NCBI RefSeq assembly: GCF_000002075.1 | Contig: NW_004797392.1 | Span: 757,924 to 821,923 of the forward strand | Direction of reading: 5' to 3' | DNA from: Aplysia californica | Taxonomy: Eukaryota; Mollusca; Gastropoda; Aplysiida; Aplysiidae | Length of the DNA: 64,000 bases | In this document: piece after piece, positions 56,097 to 64,000 of the stretch | How positions within the stretch are numbered: position 1 is the stretch's first letter | Layout: each line of letters starts with the position of its first letter | Translations under genes and position numbers: made by a program | Notes under the pieces: generated by a model | What the model saw: only the letters and a program-made list of their open reading frames with translations | Told to the model about the DNA's origin: nothing | Database searches by the model: none

Positions 56097-59000
56097 TAAT
56101 AATAATAATAATAGTAATAATGGAAATACAGTGCCTGAAAAATGCAGAATGAAAAACATTTACTTCAATGGGATATAAAAACAGCAGCATTTTTCTTCAT
56201 GAGAACTTTCATTATCTCATAAATCTGTTGTTTAGTAAAAGGATTTTTTAACTTTGGGAGGACTTTAAATTCTTTAAGGTCTGCATCACTCCCCCATTTT
56301 GCAGAATATTTATCCTGAGCCCACAAAATGGCTCACTTGTATATATCCTTCAATTCCTATAAGTAGTCAATTAGTTGAAAATAATATTCTTCATAAACTA
56401 AGCACTCTCAGTAAACAACAAAAAGCGTGCACCGAACTTTCAGCAAACAACTGAACTACAGCCAGCAGTGGGCACACATGCACGCACGGACGCACATGCA
56501 CAAACACACACACACACGCACGTACACACACACATCCACACCCACACACACATACATACGCACACACACACACGTGTATGAGTTCTAACCATGGGATGTA
56601 GTGTTGTTGTTATGCTGAGAAAATGAAAACATTGGGAGCATTAGAGGCCAAAGTTCGCCTTGATGTTTCTCCCTCCAAGTAGGTCAATGCTTGATCACAG
56701 GGAGGTAATGTTATGCAGAGTCCCTGAGACTCCATTCCACCACCCCCCACCACCCCCAGCCAGGAGATTCTCGACTTGAAGGGAAAGTAGCTCTTGGTGA
56801 GATGGTGTGAGCTGAGCTTCTGTACTCAGCACGCTTTGGTCCAACCAGGTGTTGTGACGAGAATAAACAATTGTTAATTTGTGGCAAAAACAATTGAAGA
56901 GCACAGGGGGAAAATGGACACAGTCACAAACTGAAAATCGTGAGGGTATCAATTTTGAACGTTTGTTGGCTCATAACTGTATTTCTGTTCAACTGTTTGT
57001 TGATTATTGCTGTTTGATTTCCCATTTAACAAACATAACAATAAACCACCATTCAAACAAATATGAAGATACGAGTCCACAATTGACGCCCTCACAATTT
57101 CCAGTTTGTGACTCTATCCGTTTTTCCCCATGTGCTCTTCAATAGCTGTTAGAGAAAAAGGTTAGTATTCATATATAGGACAATTCAGTTCCGCAAGCTT
57201 AGGTTGCTACTAGGTGGAGTTTGCCTTTTATCTGGGTAGCTGTTAAGTGGACACCATTGTACTCACCGTAAAGGACAATTCATCAGACTGTGAAGCTGTG
57301 TAGTCGTACAGTGCAATGCCATGTGGCTGATCTGGTGGATCTTTCGTCTCAAGAGAATCTGGAATTACACCATTAAGAAGATATGAAATTCATCTCAGAA
57401 AGTCTGAATATGTTTTGACCTTTTATCCACTCTTTTCCAAGTCTTTACAGACAACAAGTCTTTACTGCACTAGTCCTAAGACTTTGATAATTGTTAACTC
57501 CAATTACGCTATAAGAAATGAGAAAGTTAAGCAAAAGCAAACCCCCCCCCCCGAAAATGAAGATCACCGATTTGTTTCATCTAGTCTCTATTTAGGAATA
57601 TAAAAAATGCCGTTTGAGTTATTTCTTTCATTTTGAGGTCGATCTTGACATCACTCTTCCATCTTCTACAAATTCTTCTCATATCCTAAAGATTAGCTCA
57701 GCAGAACCCAGGTGTCTCTTGAAAATGTTTTTACACCTTAGAGAAGATCTGCTTTATGTTTGTTTTAGTTATAGCGGTCTCTTGGTATCCTATCACCCCT
57801 CATGATGTCGAGATATAAATTATACAAAAGATCCATGAATATTAATTTTTGGGGGAAGAGCCAAATTAGTGCGTTTAACATATAACAGTTACATCGTCAT
57901 CTTCATCCCTATAATGTAATGGAAACTACCTCGAGAATTTCCTTCGGGTTTCCGCATAGCAGGGGGTCTTATTGGCTGCGGGCGTGGTGGAGGTTTTCCT
58001 TTGCTCTCTACATTTGGAGAACTGAAAAACACAAAAGTACATCCAAAATTTCAAAAGTTAAGACACTAAATTCAGGATGCCAGCAGAGTGCTGTCCTAAA
58101 ACTTAAGTGAAATACAATAATTGTAAACTCTAGAGGGTCCACAATTTACATTTACGGAAAGAAAAACAAAATTGTTATGTTCCTAGAGAAGGATTTTAAA
58201 AAATTCTGGCACCCCTTTATGGTGGTTCTAACAGAGTGAAGCATTTGCAAGATTCATTATTGTATTCTTTCTGATATTTGAAACCATCCTCTTTGTGTGA
58301 GTTTTGAACTGCATAACAAACCAAAGATGGATATCTTACGCACTGTATCAAGGAACTGGCTCTGGACAAAAGCTTAATATTACTTAATTGATTACACAAA
58401 AATGACTCAAAACATATTGTTTTAAATCAAAATGTGTTCTGGCATAGGTAAACATATTATAAACAGTTTGGTGAAGTTTCATATCTATAACTTTACTAGA
58501 AGCAGAGTTATTGATATCAAAGTGACCCATGTCTCGCAGAGTCAGAAAGCAGTCATAGTCAGCTCCGGTTCAGGAGCAGTGAAAATCAAGTGTGAGGTCG
58601 GTCCCCTAGGTGTTAACTGGAACATTACCTGATCCTATAGCATATCCTTGGAACATTTTCTTAACTGAAGCTTGTACTTCTTCGTTCAGAATTGGTAGTC
58701 TGTTTCCTTCTTTCTTTATTACAGGTTTTTCTCCTTCATTATCTTAAAAAAGTTTTACATACGCCGACAATTTGTTTTAAACTTTTCCTTTGTTCACTAA
58801 AAATATCAACATCCTTTTGATCTTATGTGACCTGTATTTGAGCATCTTTTCTTCTTACCTACTTCTGGGGAAAAATACCCCTTCAACTTAAGCCGCCTCC
58901 GCTTTGTTCAACATCAACTACTGGTATGTTGACTAAAGACTAGAAACTATGACTTCTGATATTTTCAACAGCTACTGAGAGTAGCCTTAGCGAAGTCAAA

Positions 59001-60562
59001 TCTCATTATTTATTTATCCCTTTTATTCACGATGACGTTCAAAGCTAAAGTCATGTCTGTAGCAAAACAAAGAAAAATCTCCATAATGCTATTCTGTATG
59101 AAAGTCGAATAAGAACTTATTCTATTCTCGAAAGAGAAGTTGCCTGATCAACTACATCTAAAGGAGTCTTGGCCGTTTCATTCTTCACCTTTCACTCTGT
59201 GAACTTGAGCTATGAGATCGTTGTTTCCCAGACACTGCAGACTTTAGTCCAGTGTTCACCGGAGGAGGAGGTCGGGATGGCAGCTCACTTGGTCTAGAGG
59301 GCGGCTTACTTGGTCGTGACTGATGGTGATCTGTATCAGAGAATACTGAATAAAGGTAGAAACATGATAACATTTTTAATAAGCCCAGTAAAAAAGCAAA
59401 AATATACATAAGTGCAAATAAATTGAGATTTCTCAGGATAACTCCCATTTTATGCAAGCATAAATAAAGTAATGCAAATACATTTTTTTTAAAAACAAGC
59501 TGAAAGTTTGAAATAGGGTGGTTAGACATAATACTCACAGCATGATGAATTGCCTTCAGTAGGACTCCTGATAGTTAACAGAAAAGAAAAAGAGAAAGGC
59601 TATTTGCAAGGCTTTAATTTTAATTTTTTTTTAAAGCGTTTTAGGCCACACGTAACGCAATCGGTTGTTTAAGTACCAAAGATTACAGGCGTTACAAGAG
59701 AGTAAAAAGGAGGAGAGATAAGGACGATAGATGTTTGATAGGAAGGAAGAAACAAACCACACCATAGCACCCATCAACCACTTAATATCTGCAATGCAAC
59801 AATGGAAAGGGTATTAAAAAAAGCAAGAAAGAACATCTGACCACTTTCAATACGTTCTTTTGGCATACATAAATTGTGTACTGACGACAGCTTTATACAC
59901 CACTGTGTAGATAGAAAAAAATTCAGTACCAGTGCTTCAACTACGGAGTTTTGAGTTCGAGTAAAGAGAGGCACATTGGCAAAACACCAGTCTCATATTA
60001 TTGCAGGAAAGAAGCAAGATAGATAGACAGAAACAATCGAGAGAAAGAAAAGAAGCAGGACCCACCAGTGGTGCCCTCCAACCACCTGTTTCAACAATTG
60101 AAACTTGGGACATCTGTCTTGAGAGGATCAAAACATGTTAATTTTGTAATCTTGTTTCCATTTCATGTCTCCCATTTTGACTGAAAGAGAAGAAGGCCAA
60201 GAAGAAAGAAAAAAAAAAAGCCAGCATCTCAAACTGAACTGCAAAGCTGCACTTTCAAATGATTTACATTTGTGAGAACGGAACAGAAAGTAACAAAAAA
60301 ATACCTTCAACTTTGTCTTTGAAATCACCATGTGAGTTGTGCAGAGAAGCAAGCTGCTCTCCTGTGCTGCCAGCTACAGCTGGTGTAGCATCCGTTGTAA
60401 GATTGTGCAAAGTTTGACCACTGGGAGATACGTCTGAGTGTTCGTTAGACTGAGACGGTGGTTGCTCATCACTTGGATGAGCTGGGACTTCAGCCTCGCT
60501 AGTCAACGTTGGGGGAGGAGGCCGCAGAGCTGGTGGTCCAGGTCTTGTTGGTGGAGTTCTGG

Positions 60563-60598
<36 letters not shown>

Positions 60599-63421
60599 GC
60601 GATAGGACGGAAAATAATGAGGTCAGTTTTAGTTTTAGTGAGAGTTTTATGGCGCTTGCAACACAATAAGGTCATATAAGGGCTGAAGATTAGAGGTGTT
60701 ACAAGAGAGTAACAAACACAGAAAAGAAGGAGAGAAAAGGACGATAGGTGCTTGATAGAAAAGAAGAAGCAAACCAAACCATAGCACCCACCAACCACCC
60801 TCAAAACACCTTTAAAAAGAAGATTAAGAAACAAAAAAGACACACATAAGTAAAGAGCACAAGCAAATATGGGAAACTTTGACACAACAACTGACAAAAA
60901 CTTACTTTTTCAAGCTCTTTTTCTCTTCACTGAGTGATGCTGTTGGTGTGGAGGCCGATTCTGAAGCTGCATCATTTTGTCTAGAGATGACGGCCTCATT
61001 GTCTTGAGAAGACTGTAATTTTTTTGGCAACCCAATGAAAGTAACTGGTCGCTTCACCGGAACAGGGGGAGCATCAGACTTTGAACCATCCGACCCTATC
61101 GAGGCAGGAGCTTCTTTAACATCTGTTTTGGCAGGAGTCTCTGGTGGGAGCTCCGGTGGACGTGATGGCGCCCCAATAATTGTAACAGGTCTCTTCGATG
61201 GCAATCTGGGGGCAGTGGGCTGAGGACGGCGCATCTCTGGTTCATCCTGCTTGGCATTCTGTTCAAACTTGGCAAGCAGGCTTCCAGACAGGTGATGAGG
61301 TTTGACCGGATCTGGTGACAAAGCCTCGTCGGGTTTCTGGGTCTGGTCTGATTCTATGACATGACTTTCGGCAGTCGGTTCAGAGACAACTCTGTCCTGG
61401 TTAGTATCACGAGGGCTGGCTCCAGAGAGGCTACTGCTGTCAGAAGCAGAAGATGAGAGAGGAGAAGCTGATGAAGACGTTTCACCGGGACTTGTACTGC
61501 TTGGCATGTCCGCAGGGCCTCCCACTGGTCCCGATGGTGTCAGGGCAGGTTTAGGTTTGGGCTTCGGTTTTGGCTTAGGTTTTGGTTTAGGTTTACTTGT
61601 CCGACGTTGGTCCGAGTCTGCATGATTGGAATTCCCACTATTTCCTTTATTTCTTTTCTCCGCAATCACAGGATCACTTTGCTCTTTGTTGACATCTTCA
61701 TCAGGACGAGCCACTGTTGACCTCAATTTGACCTTGAAGGGAAATTGTGAATCGGACTCACCGTCATCTGTCTTATGTATTGTAGCTGGTGAAGGTTTCC
61801 TCGCTTTATTGATAGTAGCATAAACAGGTTCAGGATCATGGAAAGGTTCTGAAAGTACTGCTTTTGTCTCTTCTGTCGGGTTAGGATTTAATGCACCCTT
61901 ATCAACACTTTTTTGACTATCAGCAAGTGTTGAGGGGTCAGTACTCAAAGACTCATCTGAAACATTATGTCCTGACATTTCAGTCTCAGTGTCCCCAATT
62001 GTCGCGTAGACATCTTCAGGGCTTTCAACGGACGCCACTGCTGAAGGCGACACACTCTGTGGTGTAGAAGGTCTTGGTGATTTATTAACAGTGGGGGGTC
62101 GTGGCGGCGGTGGTGGCGGTGCGGCAAGGCCAGATGGGACTGGAGGAGTGGGGCGAGGTGGGGGACTCTTCAACATGTTGGGTGACACAGGGCTCCTGGG
62201 AGAGCGACTAGACTCTGAACTTACGGTATGAATGCTGGGTTTCTCCATACTTAACACTGAGTCATGAGGATGGCTGTCTCGAGGCGAAGCTTTCGGTTCT
62301 TCATGGCTCTCTCGAGTCACTTTCTCCTGGTGTCTGGGCGAAGGGCTGGGTCGGGGCGACGGGACAGGAGAAATTTTCTTCTCTACATCAGTTGATTCCT
62401 CCAGTGGCTTTGACTCAGAGGTGGAGATCATGGCACTTCTTGGTCGAGGTCTTGGGTTTGTAGGTCGGGACGGCAACGGACCAGAAGGAACATGTGGGGG
62501 TGGAGGAACCAGGGGAAGAGGCCGAGCTGGAGGAGATGGTGAAGTTCTCTCTTCTGTGTTTTCACCTCCTGTCACAGCACCTTGTGGGAATTGAAAGAGG
62601 AGAAAAAATGAAAGGGCCATTCTAAATATCGATTCACCTTTCAAAATGGATAACAGTTTAAAAGCAACATTAAAATCAATAGCCAGCTGAAGTTGTGTCA
62701 ACAAGTTTGAGTAAGATTAAATTCTGAGGAGACAAAGGACAGAAAAGAGGACATATTTCTTGAAACAACTTCTACATCTTCATACATGGAAGAGACAATG
62801 TACTTTTAGAACACAATAAATATATAAGAAAAATATGTGGCTGAACAAATACTTAGTCTTGAAACCGGTACCCTCTACTTCTGGATTAGGTAGAAACTTT
62901 TCATGATAAAGTAGAAAACCATCAGTAGAATCACCCTTACCTCACAGAAGTAGAGACAAAATGCCACAAGTCCTTCAGCAGAAAACTGCAATATCATTGT
63001 CCAAATCTTTTTTTTTAAAATTCGCACTCCTCTGTAATCATCCCTACATATATATCATATATTTTAAAAAATAAGACAAAACAGCCTGCATCTACAGAAA
63101 ACGTACTTAGCTCTGATTCACTCTTTTCTGGTGACAGGAACTTTGACTTTGGCCGAATGATAGTTGGCCTCACTGGCCGAGCAGGTCTGGCAGGATCTGA
63201 GCTAGGAACGTCCCCAGAAACAATTTCCTTCAGATCAAGGAGAGCGGACCCCGAGCCATCACTAGAGCTGGTGTTCCTTTGTGACATGATAGAGTTTATG
63301 ACGTGCCCCTCATCAATATTTATCTGAGTCCGCCCCACCATCGAAGGTCTAAATGGCTTTGGAGGAGGCGCTTCTGCAGAAGCTGCATTCACATCTGCCT
63401 CTGTCTTTGAATCTGATGTGA
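48159..63421 (-). CDS. SH3D19: SH3D19/EVE-1-like adaptor, four SH3 domains (3' portion, 12 coding exons)
   Basis: Spliced on the minus strand; exons 63421-63107, 62580-60906, 60558-60305, 59345-59189, 58021-57930, 57358-57267, 55814-55692, 54609-54465, 52942-52740, 51703-51490, 50397-50324, 48275-48159. All junctions are GT-AG with matching phases and give 1,152 codons plus TAA. About 780 residues of Pro/Ser/Arg-rich sequence with PxxP and RPxTII motifs come first, then four SH3 domains. Each carries ALYDY-like, GxW-like and GIFPxxFV-type signatures. Pair by pair they match SH3 domains 2-5 of human SH3D19 (VYLLRRIDDQW with VYLLEKIDTDW; GPRCRAIYDFEG with GSRCVARFEYIG). Known role of the vertebrate protein: adaptor binding ADAM metalloprotease tails. 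Upstream exons and the start codon are outside the window. A candidate poly(A) signal on this strand is at 47905-47900, about 250 bases past the stop. Confidence 0.92.
48632..48802 (-). mobile_element. SINE-H copy 17, exact 14-bp target-site duplication
   Basis: Flanked by acgtctacatgtct at 48618-48631 and 48803-48816. Perfect 8-bp stem CGGCACTT/AAGTGCCG. Lies in the last SH3D19-like intron. Confidence 0.9.
48902..50001. mobile_element. Candidate 1.1-kb non-autonomous DNA transposon, locally CpG-rich
   Basis: Ends CATAGCTGCCACT (48902-48914) and AGTGGCAGCTATG (49989-50001) are perfect inverted complements, flanked by ATAAGA on both sides (48896-48901, 50002-50007). The interior holds a second perfect 31-base inverted pair at 49301-49331 and 49528-49558 and stretches with many CpG. 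No transposase frame. Superfamily unassigned. Confidence 0.65.
49301..49558. repeat. Perfect 31-bp inverted pair around a TCTAGATCTAGA cluster
   Basis: Left arm begins cggcactcctgtacaattgc; the right arm at 49528-49558 is its exact complement. Between them lie repeated atctagatctagaatctaga palindromes at about 49400-49425 and 49465-49490. Could be a nested MITE within the 1.1-kb element. Confidence 0.75.
50324..50397 (-). CDS. SH3D19: SH3D19-like exon: first half of SH3 domain 4
   Basis: Acceptor tctttcag, donor aag/gtaggt. GLALFPFEASTESDLSFK, matching AKALYDFRGENEDELSFK of the last human SH3. The split point after the LSF motif is the same as in domain 1. Confidence 0.92.
50565..51116 (+). 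mobile_element. L2/CR1-like LINE 3' fragment, with nested insertion
   Basis: Encodes FNSLEQDLRK and FKRLLQTYLFKT, the WNSLP...FK..LKTYLF signature that closes L2/CR1 ORF2, then a 3' UTR ending gaggcctatataaatgcagt and an AT-rich tail. Interrupted by the LINE fragment 50821-50996. Confidence 0.65.
50821..50996 (+). mobile_element. LINE 3' fragment (RTE-like suspected), copy 3, nested
   Basis: Same 3' end as 37157-37491, with a (GAT)n tail. Flanked by TGTATGAA at 50813-50820 and 50997-51004, an exact 8-bp duplication within the L2-like fragment. Confidence 0.8.
51299..51378. repeat. 40-bp tandem duplication
   Basis: Two units of aaattctttctataaccaaa plus ccgaacaaaacaacaccc, followed by a C run. 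Confidence 0.85.
51490..51703 (-). CDS. SH3D19: SH3D19-like exon: complete SH3 domain 3
   Basis: The only SH3 domain here encoded by a single exon. TAVHDYMDAPPGDLEFVAGD, DWLSGRLHGREGMFPVAFV; human counterpart ALHSFTAETSDDLSF...DWCRGRLQDREGIFPAVFV. Donor g/gtattt. Confidence 0.94.
52740..52942 (-). CDS. SH3D19: SH3D19-like exon: rest of SH3 domain 2
   Basis: Acceptor catcttcag, donor cag/gtgaca. LTIYTGDMIKILGYTGSQSE, WITGELCGQQGIFPRDFVEI and VEDLP match the third SH3 of human SH3D19 (GIFPLNFVEPVEDYP). Confidence 0.94.
53074..53252 (-). mobile_element. SINE-H copy 18
   Basis: Minus-strand copy, stem GGCACTT/AAGTGCC kept, tail shortened. Confidence 0.8.
53575..53752 (-). mobile_element. SINE-H copy 19
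   Basis: Diverged minus-strand copy about 320 bases from copy 18. Confidence 0.75.
53946..54084. repeat. GGA/GAA trinucleotide microsatellite
   Basis: About 17 GGA then about 29 GAA units. The poly-Leu frame on the minus strand is an artefact. Confidence 0.95.
54107..54457 (-). mobile_element. Full-length tRNA-derived SINE with AAT tail
   Basis: On the minus strand: tggtggtctagtggctaggc (A box), taggttccaatcccatcag (B box), a core with aggcactttacatgaatttt, and a tail gtaatcatagttgtaaagca ending in (ATT)n. It is the most complete member of the family seen as fragments at 17249, 31237, 43228 and 55142. It sits just inside the intron that follows the exon 54465-54609. Confidence 0.8.
54465..54609 (-). 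CDS. SH3D19: SH3D19-like exon: linker and start of SH3 domain 2
   Basis: Acceptor ttttgtag, donor g/gtgaat. An acidic/Ser linker leads into GPRCRAIYDFEG, the start of SH3 domain 2 (human: GSRCVARFEYIG). The intron begins within the RT loop, unlike in domains 1 and 4. A tRNA-headed SINE starts about ten bases past the donor. Confidence 0.92.
54634..54790 (+). mobile_element. GTGAGGC MITE family 2, partial copy
   Basis: gtgctgacaaaatgagtttc and gatttt agccctactgaaat match the left half of 55293-55527; the right end is not found. Confidence 0.5.
55142..55285 (-). mobile_element. AAT-tailed SINE family, 3' fragment
   Basis: (AAT)n, aatagcatttgtatagcgca, ttattaccccagcagaccac. Ends next to the MITE at 55293. 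Confidence 0.7.
55293..55527 (+). mobile_element. GTGAGGC MITE family 2
   Basis: Ends gtgaggcctgctgacaaatt and actttgtcagcacgcctcat are inverted complements over about 33 bases, with AT at 55291-55292 and 55528-55529. The interior differs from family 1 but the first seven bases and the duplication are the same. Confidence 0.8.
55692..55814 (-). CDS. SH3D19: SH3D19-like exon: second half of SH3 domain 1
   Basis: Forty-one full codons. VYLLRRIDDQWLEGRV and SGIFPENFVDVI supply the Trp and the PxxFV end of the SH3 fold. Confidence 0.94.
55815..57266. other. SH3D19-like intron within SH3 domain 1
   Basis: Holds the AAT repeat, a CA/CG-rich repeat at 56470-56575 and an inverted pair: gaattttcagtttgtgac-like sequence at about 56918-56940 against ccagtttgtgactctatccg at 57100-57120, with attgaagagcacagggggaa at 56892 against ccatgtgctcttcaa at 57128. 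The latter could be a MITE of about 260 bases, 56890-57145. No extra exon. Confidence 0.45.
56047..56122. repeat. AAT trinucleotide microsatellite
   Basis: About 25 units with minor breaks. Confidence 0.95.
57267..57358 (-). CDS. SH3D19: SH3D19-like exon: first half of SH3 domain 1
   Basis: Acceptor aattccag, donor acg/gtgagt. HGIALYDYTASQSDELSFT is the RT-loop half of an SH3 domain, matching HAVVLHDFPAEQVDDLNLT of human SH3D19 domain 2. Confidence 0.93.
57930..58021 (-). CDS. SH3D19: SH3D19-like exon: PPPRPQPIRPP linker
   Basis: Ninety-two bases; acceptor tttttcag, donor g/gtagtt. Encodes NVESKGKPPPRPQPIRPPAM, a PxxP-rich linker just before the first SH3 domain. Phases fit both neighbours. 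Confidence 0.85.
58022..59188. other. SH3D19-like intron, no feature seen
   Basis: Mixed AT-rich sequence with no supported exon or repeat boundary. Confidence 0.5.
59189..59345 (-). CDS. SH3D19: SH3D19-like exon: RPSKPPSRPSELPSRPPPP
   Basis: Phase 1 in, phase 2 out; donor ag/gtgaag. Two in-frame acceptors lie 15 bases apart (exon start 59345 or 59330), differing by five residues. Encodes a run of RPS/PxxP repeats and then a Ser-rich tail. Confidence 0.85.
59632..59781 (-). mobile_element. SINE-H copy 20
   Basis: Diverged minus-strand copy; the body ggagagataaggacgataga is well kept while the tail hairpin has decayed. Confidence 0.7.
59995..60092 (-). repeat. Short dispersed repeat B, copy 3
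   Basis: On the minus strand reads ggtggttggagggcaccact and tgtttctgtctatctatctt; see 4650-4757. Confidence 0.5.
60305..60558 (-). CDS. SH3D19: SH3D19-like exon: proline-rich, then Ser/Thr/His-rich
   Basis: Acceptor ccaaccag follows a run of 33 C on this strand; donor g/gtattt. Encodes TPPTRPGPPALRPPPPTLTS and then an acidic and Ser-rich linker ending FKDKVEG. Confidence 0.88.
60565..60597. repeat. Poly-G run of 33 (poly-C tract of a splice acceptor)
   Basis: On the minus strand this is C33 followed by aaccag, so it takes the place of the polypyrimidine tract for the exon starting at 60558. Confidence 0.85.
60625..60800 (-). mobile_element. SINE-H copy 21
   Basis: Fills half of the 346-base SH3D19-like intron 60559-60905, in the same orientation as the gene. 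Confidence 0.82.
60906..62580 (-). CDS. SH3D19: SH3D19-like giant proline-rich exon
   Basis: A 1,675-base exon of about 558 codons. Acceptor ttcccacaag, donor aa/gtaagt. Contains many PxxP stretches (ARPLPLVPPPPHVPSGPLPS), a Lys-Pro run of about eight repeats (61549-61593), two VYATI motifs (62011-61997 and 61825-61811), and two RPVTxIG motifs (61193-61168 and 61052-61026). Low complexity, likely disordered, with many potential SH3 ligands. One exon carries nearly half of the visible protein. Confidence 0.9.
63107..63421 (-). CDS. SH3D19: SH3D19-like exon: first visible, RPTIIRP motif
   Basis: Acceptor cttccacag, donor a/gtacgt; starts and ends in phase 1. Encodes PPPKPFRPSMVGRTQINIDE, then PARPARPVRPTIIRPKSKF. 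RPTIIRP (63150-63170) resembles KPTVIRIP of human SH3D19. Earlier exons are not visible before base 64000. Confidence 0.85.
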
Positions 63422-64000
63422 CTGTGGAAGACACAACATTCACATTAAACGCCACGAAGTACAATCTAGATAAAAAGACACTTTCGGTTTCAACTCTTTT
63501 TAAAAATTTACATTTCCAAAGAATAAGACTAAGAATACACTTCACGAATGTTTCATTCTCAACACCATGTGTACATTATTTGGAAATCCTAAGTACAGTC
63601 AAACCTCATTATAACACCACCCTTGGAACAGGCATGAGGTTGGCGAAACAGCGTGGCAGGCGGTTCAATGGGGGGTTTCTTCGTTGTGTAGCCCCGACTG
63701 CTCAACGTTAAGGAACATGATTCTGCTGTGTGATCTAGGTTTGAAAAATGTCTTTTTCTTGGAGATATACATATGTACATGCACATGTATTTAGAGCAGA
63801 GAGTCTTCTCATCCTCTTTCTCTCCTTTTTCTATGTCTTTCTGAAGGGAGAAAGATTACCAAGCAGCCAACCAGTGGGTGTTGTGTACCGTGTGCGGTAC
63901 AACAAGGTTTGCCAGTACGTTTAACATGTTCTAGTCAGTTTTTCACATAAAGCTGCCACAAACTTTCTTTAAAAAAAAAAAAGATGTCTGTGCACTAGTT
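63422..64000. other. SH3D19-like upstream intron, open to the window edge
   Basis: No further exon of the minus-strand gene was found; apart from the possible transposon end at 63593 nothing is recognised. Confidence 0.5.
63593..63720 (+). mobile_element. Possible Tc1/mariner-type left end
   Basis: TACAGTCAAACCTCATTATAA resembles common pogo/Tigger-like ends. No right end is seen before base 64000. Confidence 0.35.

Noticed and set aside
48159-57358. A fifth SH3 domain as in human SH3D19
   Set aside because: All exon phases join directly and no further ALYDY/FPxxFV pair is seen in the introns.
1-64000. CRISPR arrays, operons, phage or retrovirus-like elements
   Set aside because: No regularly spaced direct repeats with unique spacers, no prokaryotic gene layout, and no LTR pair or gag/pol-type frame was recognised.

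Overview
The window looks like nuclear DNA of a lophotrochozoan animal, most likely a gastropod mollusc. This is inferred from two intron-rich genes that clearly match animal families, an AT-rich background full of SINEs, MITEs and microsatellites, and repeat cores of a kind common in mollusc genomes. No bacterial, viral or CRISPR-like features were seen. The species cannot be named from the sequence alone. A 597-base run of N (43312-43908) is an assembly gap.

Two protein genes face each other. On the + strand, 19 coding exons between 1055 and 26714 encode the C-terminal part of a KIBRA/WWC protein (1,476 residues in the window; the WW-domain exons lie upstream of base 1). All exon phases join in frame and give the coiled coil, Ser-rich region, C2 domain, acidic stretch, aPKC-contact segment and C-terminal PDZ-type tail. 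On the - strand, 12 coding exons between 63421 and 48159 encode the C-terminal 1,152 residues of an SH3D19/EVE-1-like adaptor: a very long proline-rich region followed by four SH3 domains, ending at a TAA. Its first exons lie beyond base 64000. The two genes are convergent and separated by about 21 kb that holds no supported gene.

The rest is introns and intergenic DNA built largely from mobile elements. The dominant one is a roughly 175-bp SINE, here labelled SINE-H: about 21 copies on both strands, several with exact 13-16 bp target-site duplications, ending in a hairpin plus an ACTAAAACT-type tail. There are also four TTAA-bounded MITEs, a MITE group ending in GTGAGGC with AT duplications, a CAGT/TA element, a CAGGGTTC (hAT-like) element, small hairpin MITEs, a 1.1-kb element with 13-bp inverted ends, tRNA-headed SINEs, and 3' fragments of two LINE types, two of them nested with target duplications.

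Functionally, KIBRA is a cortical scaffold of the Hippo pathway and of aPKC polarity signalling, and SH3D19 is a cytoplasmic adaptor. Nothing in the sequence links their regulation; their neighbourhood appears incidental. The most interesting observations are protein additions in KIBRA (a PPSY motif, an Asn/Ser-rich block, a 245-residue extension ahead of a conserved acidic-Val terminus), repeated short motifs in the SH3D19 linker, and a SINE tail hairpin whose two variants differ by compensatory base-pair changes.
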